Shown here piece after piece: positions 7,649-16,519 of a stretch of DNA of 64,000 nucleotides. Origin of the DNA: Desulfonispora thiosulfatigenes DSM 11270 (GTDB lineage Bacteria > Bacillota > Peptococcia > Peptococcales > Desulfonisporaceae); contig NZ_FWWT01000017.1 of assembly GCF_900176035.1 (NCBI RefSeq), positions 1 through 64,000 on the forward strand, written 5' to 3'. A program made the position numbers and the translations under genes. The notes beneath the pieces are model-generated. The model was given only the letters and a program-made list of their open reading frames with translations. It did not search any database and had not been told where the DNA came from. How positions within the stretch are numbered: position 1 is the first letter of the stretch; each line of letters starts with the position of its first letter.

Positions 7649-10201
7649 ATGCCTAGAATTAAAGCAAATATTTTAAGTAAAGCAAGAAAAAACCACCAGG
7701 TAATAGAACTTAAATTAGGTGAAAGTATTAACGGGTATTTACACGAAAAAAGTTTAGGAGAACTTTTAGAATCAGCTAACAAAGATAAAATGATGCACTT
7801 AATAAATGATAAGTTATCTTTAAAAATTCAGGATAACTTTACTAGGTTAAAGGGTACACCGGTTTCTACTAGTTTAGATAAATTAAATGCTATTTCACAA
7901 ATAGAAGAAAAAACAACATTTTTAGTAAGTAATGTATTACGGGACAATTTAAATCTCCTTTTACAAAATAATATTAAAACAGCAGTAGCCACCAATTTAT
8001 CAACTTTAAAAGATGAAGAAATACAAAAAATTATAGAAGAATTTATGGGTAAAGAATTAAAGCCTATTACATATTTAGGTGCAGGCCTTGGGGGAATAGT
8101 AGGAGCCTCTTTATATAATTTTAACCTCGGGACAAACTTTGCAGGTTATAGTACTAGCTTTCTTATATTTGCCTTATTAGGTTATCTAACTAATGTTATC
8201 GCTATTCAAATGTTATTTAAACCCTATAAATCGCATAAAATCTTCGGTTATAATGTTCAAGGAGTTATAAGTAAACAAAAACCTAAATTTGCTAAATCCC
8301 TAGGAAAGTTCGTAGATAAGGAATTACTGGCTAAAAACAGTGTAAGTTCATTATTTACAGAAAAAAGAGAAATAATTTTAGCTAATTTACAGGAAAAGTT
8401 TTCAAGAGATAATTATCAAGTGTTAGAAGAAATAATTTTAAAATCTTCCGATAAAATTTTTAATGAGGTAGTTGAATCAACTCGAATATATTTAGACAAA
8501 AATGGAAAAGTACTTTCTAATAAATTTCTTGCAGAACTAGAAGACTTTGATCTTACTGATTTCGATCTAGCTAAAATAGAGCAGGAATTAGGTGAAAATA
8601 CTTTAGAAAAAGTTAAAAATAGTACAGATTTATTAGCTAAAGAGATATATGAATTTTTACAATCAGAAACATCCATTAATGAAATACTACCTGATTTTTT
8701 AAAGCTAAAACTAGAAAACACGCTACAAAAAGAAACAGCTTTAAAGGTTACGGAGCTACTAGAATTTATAAAAGATGAACAAAGTGTAAATAAAATAGTA
8801 AAGGATTATTCTTATAAATTCACGGAAGTTCAAGAAAGATCCTTAAATGAATTAGTTTCTAGAGAGCAAAAATTAAAAATAAATAAAACACTAAATACCT
8901 ATATTAAAGAACGCATCACCTCTGCTAAAGGAAACGAAAAGATTTATACGTTAATCGAAGAAAAATTATTAAAAGAAATAGATTCTCACAAAAAAATTGG
9001 GGAGCTCTTTGATGGTAGTTTAATTAAAGTACTTAATGATAATGGAAGCTATATTATTAAAGGTTTAATCGAAGAAATAGAAGGTTCATTAAAAGATAGT
9101 AAAGATGAGATAGCACAAATGGCTATTGATGTAACACTAAATAATCTAGGATTTCTCGAAAAAGCAGGTTATAAAATGCTAGGTGGAGATGATCTTATCC
9201 ACCAAATTATTAGCAATTTAGCAGATAAAAAATTACCGAAGTTTTTAGAGACAAAAAATTATGAGTTAGGAACAATTTTTGAAGGTTTTATAAATAATGT
9301 TGTGGCAAAAAGTGAAATAGGGGATTTAAAACTTGATCTTAAGCAGCAAGAAGTACGAAGTATGGTTGATAATCTTTTAGATAACCCAGAAGTAGGAAAG
9401 CAAATTGAAATAATTAGCACAGGCATACTTGATTATTTGCTAGAGGTAAAATTATCTAAGTATACCCATGTATTAGGGATAGAAGATTTAAGTGATTTAG
9501 TTAAGGCCTTTGAGGTAGAAATTGCGTTACTTAGAAAAGAATTAGCTAATAGTATCTATCATAAACAAGAAAAGATCACCAATATTACAAGTAATTTAGT
9601 TTTAAAAATAATTACTGATCTAATATTGGACAAACCTTTAAATAAAATGACAGCTGGTATACTTTATGAAGATATAGCTTCTGCTACTCAAAAACTCACC
9701 TTATCCCTTTATGAGAGTGAGGCTACCAGGAAAAATGTAAATAAGTTTATTATGGCTCTACTAAAAGATGAAATTAAAGCTAAAAATCTAAATAAACTTA
9801 TGGATTTTACAGAATTAAATCAAGGTTTAAACATGGTGATACAAAATCTTCTTAAAAATGAGGAAATGGCAGAGCAAATCCTAGCAGAGCAAAAGATAAT
9901 ACCAGATTTACTGCTAGATTTGAATTATGCGTGCGAAAGTGAAAGCAAGGATTTTGTAATAGAAGTTGTCTTAAAATCTATCCTAAAATCAGCAGAATAT
10001 AATATTAATAATATTTTGCAGGCTATCGACTTTGAAAAAGTAACAGAAAAAGAAGTAAATAATATGCAAACAGAAGAAATTGAGGACTTATTTAATTCCT
10101 TTGCGGGTGGATATTTCCGTAAATTAGAGAGTTATGGATTATTTGGTGGAGTATTTGGTCTCCACTACGGTATAAGCATAGTTTCTTTTTATTTAATTTA
10201 A
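7649..10201 (+). CDS. DUF445 family protein, C-terminal part of a split gene
   Basis: An 850-residue frame from the first ATG, but the frame is open upstream across the end of the preceding gene and no ribosome binding site precedes this ATG. That argues against independent initiation. It holds a second DUF445 unit: a Gly-rich hydrophobic segment near residues 145-175, then GYLTNVIAIQMLFKPY at residues 178-193. About 600 residues of acidic/lysine-rich helix follow, and a short hydrophobic C-terminus (GVFGLHYGISIVSF). With a -1 shift in the A-runs at 7502-7517 the joined protein has 1,375 residues and two membrane-proximal DUF445 signatures. No function is known. Confidence 0.7.
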   Translation: MPRIKANILSKARKNHQVIELKLGESINGYLHEKSLGELLESANKDKMMHLINDKLSLKIQDNFTRLKGTPVSTSLDKLNAISQIEEKTTFLVSNVLRDNLNLLLQNNIKTAVATNLSTLKDEEIQKIIEEFMGKELKPITYLGAGLGGIVGASLYNFNLGTNFAGYSTSFLIFALLGYLTNVIAIQMLFKPYKSHKIFGYNVQGVISKQKPKFAKSLGKFVDKELLAKNSVSSLFTEKREIILANLQEKFSRDNYQVLEEIILKSSDKIFNEVVESTRIYLDKNGKVLSNKFLAELEDFDLTDFDLAKIEQELGENTLEKVKNSTDLLAKEIYEFLQSETSINEILPDFLKLKLENTLQKETALKVTELLEFIKDEQSVNKIVKDYSYKFTEVQERSLNELVSREQKLKINKTLNTYIKERITSAKGNEKIYTLIEEKLLKEIDSHKKIGELFDGSLIKVLNDNGSYIIKGLIEEIEGSLKDSKDEIAQMAIDVTLNNLGFLEKAGYKMLGGDDLIHQIISNLADKKLPKFLETKNYELGTIFEGFINNVVAKSEIGDLKLDLKQQEVRSMVDNLLDNPEVGKQIEIISTGILDYLLEVKLSKYTHVLGIEDLSDLVKAFEVEIALLRKELANSIYHKQEKITNITSNLVLKIITDLILDKPLNKMTAGILYEDIASATQKLTLSLYESEATRKNVNKFIMALLKDEIKAKNLNKLMDFTELNQGLNMVIQNLLKNEEMAEQILAEQKIIPDLLLDLNYACESESKDFVIEVVLKSILKSAEYNINNILQAIDFEKVTEKEVNNMQTEEIEDLFNSFAGGYFRKLESYGLFGGVFGLHYGISIVSFYLI

Positions 10202-10287
10202 AAGCTCACTTTAAGAATAAAATAAATAATAAAAGAAAAGAAGAAAAAATAGTTTCGGATAATTAAATATAAGCAATTATTAGAGGG

Positions 10288-10318
10288 CACCTAACTAAAA
10301 AAGTTAGGTGTTTTTTTT
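10288..10318 (+). terminator. Rho-independent terminator after the DUF445 locus
   Basis: A 9-bp stem CACCTAACT/AGTTAGGTG is followed by eight T residues. The region from here to about 10500 holds no gene that I can support. Confidence 0.9.
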
Positions 10319-10504
10319 GCGTTAATACCCCCGCTCAACCTATGTAAAATCAAAGAATTGTCCATTTTATTTCAACTCTTATCGAAAGTAATTTTGGTTG
10401 TGTTTAATGATAGAATTGTTTGGGGATGCTTATTTGGTGATACACCTACCCCTGCTGGTTGGTTTTAGCTAGATTCATAAAAAATCCTTCAATTAGGCTA
10501 TTTA

Positions 10505-10533
10505 TTGACTTCTTTAGTAAGAAGTCATAGAGT
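10505..10533 (+). promoter_or_regulatory. Promoter with embedded palindromic operator candidate
   Basis: A -35-like TTGACT (10505-10510) is 17 bp from a weak TAGAGT. The spacer and -35 are covered by a perfect palindrome, TGACTTCTT-N4-AAGAAGTCA (10506-10527). The position suggests a repressor operator controlling the MFS gene at 10576. No candidate regulator gene is adjacent. Confidence 0.45.
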
Positions 10534-10575
10534 TATATTAAATGATTAACACATTTTAGGAAAGAAGGAGAAACT

Positions 10576-11757
10576 ATGAATAAAAAAGACAAAATATTAA
10601 TTATCTTAGGAATAGTATTTATTTCATTTAATTTACGTGCACCTCTTACAGGGGTAGGATCTGTTATAGAAATGATAAAATCAGAATACCTGCTCTCAAG
10701 TAGTATGGCAGGGTTTATAACCACCTTGCCTTTACTTGCATTTGCAGTAGTTTCACCATTTGTGGCGAGATTATCACAAAAGCTTAAATACGGAAGGACT
10801 ATGATTATAGGGCTTGTACTTATTTTTATTGGAATATTAATACGGTCTTATACAAATGTATGGGGGCTGTTCATTGGAACATTATTTCTTGGGATAGGAA
10901 TAGCAATTGGAAACGTTTTAATTCCTAGTATTATTAAACTTAGATTTTCAAAACAGGTAGGTATGCTAACGAGTATCTATACTACCAGTATGTGCCTATT
11001 TGCAGCAGTTGGAGCAGGGGTAAGCATACCACTTGCAAAAGGCTTAAATTTAGGGTGGCATAATTCCCTTGCGATATGGGGTATTTTAACAATTGCGACT
11101 ATAATTATTTGGTCACCACAGCTCAGTATTAAGTCACCTGCTAATGTAAATGCAAAAATTGGGAATGAAAACAAATCTAGTTCAATTTGGAAGTCGCCAC
11201 TTGCATGGTGGGTTACTTTATTTATGGGAACACAATCTTTATTATTCTATTCTTTAGTTGCTTGGCTCCCTTCGATCGTTATGTCAAAAGGTATGTCTGA
11301 TTCTTTTGCAGGAACAATGGCACTCATCTATCAAATTATCGCCATACCAGCTACAATAATAATTCCAATACTGTGTGATAAAATAAGTAATCAAAGACCT
11401 CTTGTAATGCTTGTATGCTCCCTTTATCTAAGTGGAATGACGATATTTTTATTTGGTCAGACTGAAGTTTTTATGCCATTAGCTATGATTTTAATGGCTC
11501 TAGGTCAGGGAGGAAGTATTAGTCTTTCTATTGCATTTATTTCCTTAAGGAGTCCAAACTCAGTGAGAGCATCAGAATTATCCGGTATGGCCCAATCGGC
11601 TGGTTATCTATTAGCTGCAATCGGACCCATTTTCATGGGCTTTATTTATGATATGTTTAAAAACTGGTCTTTACCTATTGTAATATTTATGGGATTAATT
11701 CTATTTCAAATATTTTGCGGATGGTTTGCAGGAAATGATAAGTTAACAAGTGAATAA
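10576..11757 (+). CDS. CynX/NimT-family MFS transporter
   Basis: A 393-residue major facilitator of the cyanate/nitroimidazole-transporter group, with about 12 hydrophobic segments. The N-terminal FISFNLRAPLTGVG motif is typical of CynX/NimT/YycB proteins. The substrate is unknown; there is no cyanase gene nearby. A GAAGGAG site precedes the ATG. It is monocistronic between its own promoter/operator candidate and a terminator. Confidence 0.87.
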   Translation: MNKKDKILIILGIVFISFNLRAPLTGVGSVIEMIKSEYLLSSSMAGFITTLPLLAFAVVSPFVARLSQKLKYGRTMIIGLVLIFIGILIRSYTNVWGLFIGTLFLGIGIAIGNVLIPSIIKLRFSKQVGMLTSIYTTSMCLFAAVGAGVSIPLAKGLNLGWHNSLAIWGILTIATIIIWSPQLSIKSPANVNAKIGNENKSSSIWKSPLAWWVTLFMGTQSLLFYSLVAWLPSIVMSKGMSDSFAGTMALIYQIIAIPATIIIPILCDKISNQRPLVMLVCSLYLSGMTIFLFGQTEVFMPLAMILMALGQGGSISLSIAFISLRSPNSVRASELSGMAQSAGYLLAAIGPIFMGFIYDMFKNWSLPIVIFMGLILFQIFCGWFAGNDKLTSE

Positions 11758-11768
11758 AGGGTATACAA

Positions 11769-11814
11769 AAACTATTGGCTAAGAATTTATTATTAAGATG
11801 CTAATAGTTTTTTT
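11769..11814 (+). terminator. Terminator after the CynX/NimT-like gene
   Basis: An 11-bp stem AAACTATTGGC/GCTAATAGTTT (one G-U pair) ends in a T-run at 11808-11814. Confidence 0.75.
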
Positions 11815-11884
11815 AAAACTATAATTTAAGATTAATTTCTACTATCATGAAAAAAGGTAATTTAAAGAAAAAGGGGAGAAAAAA

Positions 11885-14479
11885 ATGAATAAAAAAATTT
11901 ATCCTTTTACAAATAAAGATATTCCCCCATTATCAGTAGTTGGTGGCAAGGCAAAAGCACTTATCGAAACTTCAAGGGCAGGTTTTCCTGTTCCAGAAGG
12001 GTTTGTTTTATCTGTAGAATTCTTTAGTCCTTGGCTTAAGGAAATTAAAAGTTCAAGTGAATGGTCTGAATTACTTTTAAATGTTACAAGACAGCAATGT
12101 GACATAGTAAAATCAAAAGCGAGAAAGTTAATATTTGATGAATGGCAAAAATTAGAACTAGATAAGGTTTTAAGTAATTTTAAAACAGGGATACCTTTTG
12201 CTGTACGTTCCTCTTCACCTGAAGAAGATTTAGAAGGCACTAGTTTTGCAGGTATGTATGAAACCTCTCTTGGCATAAAGGCAGAGGAACTTGAAAAAAA
12301 TATAGCTTCAGCATTTTCTTCTTGCTTTGACTTTAGGGTTATAGAGTATAAAAGAAAAAATAAAGTAAACCTTGAAAATACACAGATAGCCGTTATCGTG
12401 CAGAGACAAATTGCTTCAGATGTAAGTGGTGTAGGTTTTTCCCTTAATCCTACTAATAATAGCTATGATGAAGTAATGATTAATGCATCTTTTGGTCTTG
12501 GGGAAAGTATAGTATCAGGCATAGTTACCCCTGATACCTATGTAGTAGATAGTGTTAAAAATGAAATTATTGAAAAAAGAATAGGTGATAAACAATCAGC
12601 ACTATGGATTAAAAGTGAAGGTGGAATTATTAAAAAAGATACTAATAATTGCAATGAGCAGGCACTTACTGATGAGCAAATTTTCGAGCTAACCGATCTT
12701 ATTAAAAAATGTGAAAGGTATTATGAAAAGCCGATGGATACAGAGTGGGCTTTTGAAGAAAATAAATTATACTTATTACAATCACGACCTATTACAACAT
12801 ATCTTTCCTTATTTCCAGAACTTTTAACGAAACCAGGAGAAATGAAGAAAATCTATATTGATGTAATGGGACTTACCCAAGGTTTTACGGAAAGTATGTC
12901 TGTATTAGGCATGGAAATATGGACAAGAGTTGTGGATGAATTAAAAGGTGATATTATGCCAAGTTCTATAGACGGAATTATGCCAGCTCTCCATGGCAGA
13001 CAGTATATAAATGTTTCTAACTGTATTGCTGCTTGGGGGTTATTTGCAACCAAACAATTTTTAAAAAAATATGATGACAATGTAAAGAAAATATTTTCTG
13101 ATATAGATTTAGCTAGAGAATACAAACCCGCAAAAACACCAGAAAATTTAAAGAATTTAAAATTTGGTATGCTAAAAATGGTTTTCCCCATGATACCTTC
13201 TACTATAAAAGCAAAGTTCTCAGATTATAAAGAGGTTGTGAACGAATATAATAGCACAGCAAGTAATATATTCTCTCATATTAAAATACTGAAATCAGAT
13301 AAAGGTTTTAGTGAAATAGTTGACCTTGCAATAAAAGACCTTGAAACTATAATGAATAAAATGGGAATAACTATAGCTGGTATGTCCGCATTTGCTTCTA
13401 TTAAGAGAATGTTTAAAAGCAAGGATGTAGAAAAACTGGTAATTGCACTAGGCATGGATTTAGAAGGGAATCCAACTAGTCAAATGGGTCATTTATTGTT
13501 TAAACTTGCTTCTTATGATGATTTTCAGAAAACCAAATCTGTAGAGGAATTTTTGGTAAAAGTTAAAGAAAAATCATATTCAATAGAATTTATGAAGGAT
13601 TATGAAGAGTATTTAAATAAGTTTGGAGCAAGGGGCTTTATGGAGATAGATGTTGCTTCTAAAAGGGTATATGAAGATCCTAGATTGCTATATGAGAAAC
13701 TTATAAATATTAATATTAAGGATAGTCAAATTTTAAATGTAAAAACAAAAAGAGAAGAAGCTTATAATAAATTACTTGCGGTAGCTAAAGAAGGGGGTTT
13801 TGATAAAAAGTTTGAAAAACAAGCCGAAATTTATCAAGCAACTTTTGGTTATAGAGAGCATCCTAAATATGTCATTGTAATGATATGTGCAAAACTTCAT
13901 GATATTGCCCTTGAAATCGGAGAAAAATTTGTGCAAGAGGGTATACTTGATGATAAATGGCATATATTTGATCTTCATTCTAAAGACATCACTAACGCTC
14001 AAAAGGATGAAAAGATTGACCTTAAGGCTATAAGAGATAGAAATCTTGCTCCTTATAAAAAGGTTGCCCATATCAAGGATTGGCCACTTGTAATTGATAG
14101 TAGAGGTAAAATATTTAAACCAAAAATTAATGCTGAAGATGGTGATTTGCTTGGTACTGCCATAGCCCCTGGTATTGCAAGAGGTAGGGCTAAGTTACTT
14201 AGAATGCCATATGAGAAACCTTTAAATCCAGGTGAAATATTAGTAGCTAAAGCAACGGAGCCATCCTGGACACCAATTTTCATAAATGCAGCAGGAGTTA
14301 TAATGGAAGTAGGAGGACCTCTTCAACATGGAGGCATAATAGCTAGAGAATATGGTATTCCTTGTGTAAGCGGAATGCTTGGTATCATGGATATTATCAA
14401 AGATGGAGATTTGCTTGAAGTGGATGGATCAAATGGAATAGTTAGAATAATTGAAGTTGGCAAAAAAACATATAGATAG
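11885..14479 (+). CDS. PEP synthase / rifampicin phosphotransferase-like enzyme
   Basis: An 864-residue multidomain phosphotransferase. The N-terminal ATP-grasp PEP/pyruvate-binding domain (VGGKAKALIETSRAGFPVPEG, PFAVRSSSPEEDLEGTSFAG, about residues 1-310) is followed by a diverse central domain. The C-terminal swivelling domain holds the phospho-accepting His815 in LQHGGIIAREYGIPCVSG. It lacks the large PEP-binding TIM barrel of true PEP synthase and pyruvate phosphate dikinase. The length and layout match the rifampicin phosphotransferase group (about 867 residues), where an ATP-derived phosphate is moved via His to a small molecule. The substrate here is not determined. It is a single gene with terminators on both sides. 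Confidence 0.8.
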   Translation: MNKKIYPFTNKDIPPLSVVGGKAKALIETSRAGFPVPEGFVLSVEFFSPWLKEIKSSSEWSELLLNVTRQQCDIVKSKARKLIFDEWQKLELDKVLSNFKTGIPFAVRSSSPEEDLEGTSFAGMYETSLGIKAEELEKNIASAFSSCFDFRVIEYKRKNKVNLENTQIAVIVQRQIASDVSGVGFSLNPTNNSYDEVMINASFGLGESIVSGIVTPDTYVVDSVKNEIIEKRIGDKQSALWIKSEGGIIKKDTNNCNEQALTDEQIFELTDLIKKCERYYEKPMDTEWAFEENKLYLLQSRPITTYLSLFPELLTKPGEMKKIYIDVMGLTQGFTESMSVLGMEIWTRVVDELKGDIMPSSIDGIMPALHGRQYINVSNCIAAWGLFATKQFLKKYDDNVKKIFSDIDLAREYKPAKTPENLKNLKFGMLKMVFPMIPSTIKAKFSDYKEVVNEYNSTASNIFSHIKILKSDKGFSEIVDLAIKDLETIMNKMGITIAGMSAFASIKRMFKSKDVEKLVIALGMDLEGNPTSQMGHLLFKLASYDDFQKTKSVEEFLVKVKEKSYSIEFMKDYEEYLNKFGARGFMEIDVASKRVYEDPRLLYEKLININIKDSQILNVKTKREEAYNKLLAVAKEGGFDKKFEKQAEIYQATFGYREHPKYVIVMICAKLHDIALEIGEKFVQEGILDDKWHIFDLHSKDITNAQKDEKIDLKAIRDRNLAPYKKVAHIKDWPLVIDSRGKIFKPKINAEDGDLLGTAIAPGIARGRAKLLRMPYEKPLNPGEILVAKATEPSWTPIFINAAGVIMEVGGPLQHGGIIAREYGIPCVSGMLGIMDIIKDGDLLEVDGSNGIVRIIEVGKKTYR

Positions 14480-14512
14480 GGTCGGAAAGGTTATTTATTA
14501 GTTTAAGGACAG

Positions 14513-14541
14513 CAGGGATTATTAAAAATCCCTGTTTTTTT
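14513..14541 (+). terminator. Terminator after the PEP-synthase-like gene
   Basis: An 8-bp stem CAGGGATT/AATCCCTG is followed by seven T residues. Confidence 0.88.
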
Positions 14542-14579
14542 GCCTAAATTTAAAGGCATTTAAAAATCTAAATTAGGCA

Positions 14580-14608
14580 TTGACTGAGCGGATAAAGTTT
14601 ATTACAAT
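14580..14608 (+). promoter_or_regulatory. Sigma-A-type promoter
   Basis: TTGACT and TACAAT are separated by 17 bp, upstream of the DUF6530-like gene. It lies immediately before an 8-bp tandem repeat array. Confidence 0.65.
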
Positions 14609-14612
14609 TCAA

Positions 14613-14676
14613 TTATTGAATTAGTAATTTAGTAAACGAGTAAATTAGTCATCTAGTGAATAGCAAGTTCGTGAAA
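14613..14676. repeat. Degenerate 8-bp tandem array
   Basis: Eight in-register octamers (TTATTGAA, TTAGTAAT, TTAGTAAA, CGAGTAAA, TTAGTCAT, CTAGTGAA, TAGCAAGT, TCGTGAAA) lie in the 5' untranslated region between the promoter and the ribosome binding site of the next gene. The role is unknown. Confidence 0.6.
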
Positions 14677-14703
14677 TTGGCAAAAATAGATGGAGGTTAT
14701 AAA

Positions 14704-15183
14704 ATGAAAATACCAACTACTTTAAAACATAAACCAGTCATTGTATCAGAAAACTATGAAAATGTTGATGGCAGGGATGCCTATAATTCTGATACGAAAG
14801 GGCTTTCATTAGGGTTAGCACAGTGGAATGATCGAGGAAAGGTAGATATTTCAGCTAAAGTATGGAGACATACAGGAGGAAAATGGTCAAGACAGTCAGA
14901 GGAATTGCCCCTACACCGTGTATTAGATCTTGCAATTTTAGTTTGCAGAACAAAACTTCATTTTCAAGATGCGTATCGTTATGAAAACTTATATGACCCA
15001 AAAGACCCAATAATTGATAGAGTGGGTTTACAGGGCGATGCCATGACAGTAGAAATATGTACAGATAATTCAAAGATAAATGAGGATATTAAATTATTTA
15101 GTCAAGCACTTAGTGATGATGGCGAAATGATTGGAGAACGTCTGCGTACATTATCAAGAATATTAAAGGAAATGGGTTATTAA
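14704..15183 (+). CDS. DUF6530-like conserved protein
   Basis: A 159-residue soluble protein that I associate with the DUF6530 family from its conserved central part (GLSLGLAQWNDRGKVDIS, KVWRHTGGKWSRQSEELP, RVLDLAI). It has no signal peptide or membrane segment and no known function. I place the start at ATG 14704, which has GGAGG 7 nt upstream. The in-frame GTG at 14656 lies in the tandem repeat and has no ribosome binding site. The promoter at 14580 drives it. A HisRS-like gene follows after 49 bp, possibly on the same transcript. Confidence 0.75.
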   Translation: MKIPTTLKHKPVIVSENYENVDGRDAYNSDTKGLSLGLAQWNDRGKVDISAKVWRHTGGKWSRQSEELPLHRVLDLAILVCRTKLHFQDAYRYENLYDPKDPIIDRVGLQGDAMTVEICTDNSKINEDIKLFSQALSDDGEMIGERLRTLSRILKEMGY

Positions 15184-15232
15184 TTATTTAAGCGTAATTA
15201 TTCAATATTTAATATAAAGGATGGTAGCCAAA

Positions 15233-16396
15233 ATGATAAAAGAAACAGCACGTGGAACTAGAGATTTTCTTCCGGAAGAAGTTGAGTTAAGAGAAAACAT
15301 GAAAGAAACAATACTCAAAACTTACCAAAAATTAGGCTTTAAACAAATTGAAACTCCTTTAATTGAAAACATAGAAAACTTAGAAGGCAGCGAGGGTGGA
15401 GAAAACCTTAGTTTGATTTTCAAAATTCTAAAAAGAGGAGAAAAGTTAGATTTAGAAAGTAAAAACTTAGCAGATTTAGGTTTGCGATATGATTTAACCC
15501 TGCCTTTAGCAAGATACTATGCAAATAATCAAAATAATTTAGAAGTACCATTTAAAGTAGTACAAGTAGGTAATGTATTTAGAGCTGAAAAACCACAAAA
15601 AGGACGTTTTAGACAATTTATTCAATGTGATATTGATATAATTGGGGAGGATGAAGTAACAGCTGAAATAGAACTTATCTATGCTACCAGCAGAGCCTTA
15701 AAACAATTAGGATTTGCTGATTTCACCATAGAAATCAATGATAGAAGATATTTAAAAGAAAAATATTTAAATGCTGGATTTACAGAAGATAAGTTCATGA
15801 GCTTTTGCATTATCTTGGATAAAATAGACAAGATAGGACAAGAAAAGGTTACAGAAGAATTAGTGAAAGCAGGCTATGAAGCTGAGAAAATAGATAATCT
15901 CTTTAAAAGTTTTGAATCTGAATGTGAAAATGAAGATTTGCAGTTTGTAATGAAAAGTTTTGAAGATGCAAAAGACGTTAAGATAAAATACAATCCTTTT
16001 TTAATCCGTGGTATGGGTTATTATACAGGCATAATTTTTGAGATAAAAGATAATGAATTAGGCTTAGCTATCGCTGGTGGTGGTAGGTATGATGGCATGA
16101 TTGGTCAATTTCAAAAGGATAAAGTTTCAGCTGTGGGATTTTCAATTGGTTTTGAGCGTGTATATGAAATTCTTAAAAAGCTTGACCATAAAAAGGCTGA
16201 GGTAAAAGAAAAAGTCGCGCTAGTTTATGATAAAGAAAATGTAGGTAAAGCTTTAGCTTATTTAGAGGAACATGGGGATAAAGAAAATCAGACTATCGGT
16301 ATTTATAGAGTTAAAAATAAGAATAAAATAGGTAAACTCTTAAAGAAAATAGAGCAAAATGGTTATGGCGAAATTGTCAAAATCTTAAATGACTAA
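15233..16396 (+). CDS. Histidyl-tRNA synthetase-like protein
   Basis: A class II aminoacyl-tRNA synthetase fold of about 387 residues. Visible: the N-terminal RGTRDFLPEE, LRYDLTLPLARYYA, motif 2 with GRFRQFIQCDIDIIG, a histidine-binding-type segment IRGMGYYTGIIFEI, and motif 3-like GGGRYDGMIG. The usual HisRS sequence is RGLDYYTG, so an Asp is replaced by Gly. The C-terminal anticodon-binding region is short and divergent (about 65 residues). It could be the cell's HisRS, a second copy, or a HisZ-like regulator of histidine synthesis, although motif 2 is of HisRS type. There is no his gene or T-box nearby. The start at 15233 suits family alignments better than the ATG at 15221. Confidence 0.7.
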   Translation: MIKETARGTRDFLPEEVELRENMKETILKTYQKLGFKQIETPLIENIENLEGSEGGENLSLIFKILKRGEKLDLESKNLADLGLRYDLTLPLARYYANNQNNLEVPFKVVQVGNVFRAEKPQKGRFRQFIQCDIDIIGEDEVTAEIELIYATSRALKQLGFADFTIEINDRRYLKEKYLNAGFTEDKFMSFCIILDKIDKIGQEKVTEELVKAGYEAEKIDNLFKSFESECENEDLQFVMKSFEDAKDVKIKYNPFLIRGMGYYTGIIFEIKDNELGLAIAGGGRYDGMIGQFQKDKVSAVGFSIGFERVYEILKKLDHKKAEVKEKVALVYDKENVGKALAYLEEHGDKENQTIGIYRVKNKNKIGKLLKKIEQNGYGEIVKILND

Positions 16397-16450
16397 TCAA
16401 CAAAGAAGTTTATATAAATACCGTCCATAATTAATAAAATATTTTTCTAC

Positions 16451-16492
16451 ATAAAGCTAGATACGAATCAAAAGATTCATGTCTAGCTTTAT
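16451..16492 (+). terminator. Long stem-loop between the HisRS-like gene and the nuclease operon
   Basis: A two-part hairpin: an outer 11-bp stem ATAAAGCTAGA/TCTAGCTTTAT and an inner GAATC/GATTC stem. Only ATATTT follows, so its activity as a terminator is less certain than for the others. Confidence 0.5.
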
Positions 16493-16519
16493 ATTTAGGA
16501 GTAAAAGGAGGGTAAGAAG

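Noticed and set aside
10397-10468. A 24-codon frame ending in GDTPTPAGWF, TTG start
   Set aside because: There is no ribosome binding site or conserved family that I recognise, and the composition is consistent with chance in intergenic DNA.
14656-14703. Longer N-terminus of the DUF6530-like protein
   Set aside because: The GTG lies in the octamer array with no binding site, while GGAGG precedes ATG 14704.
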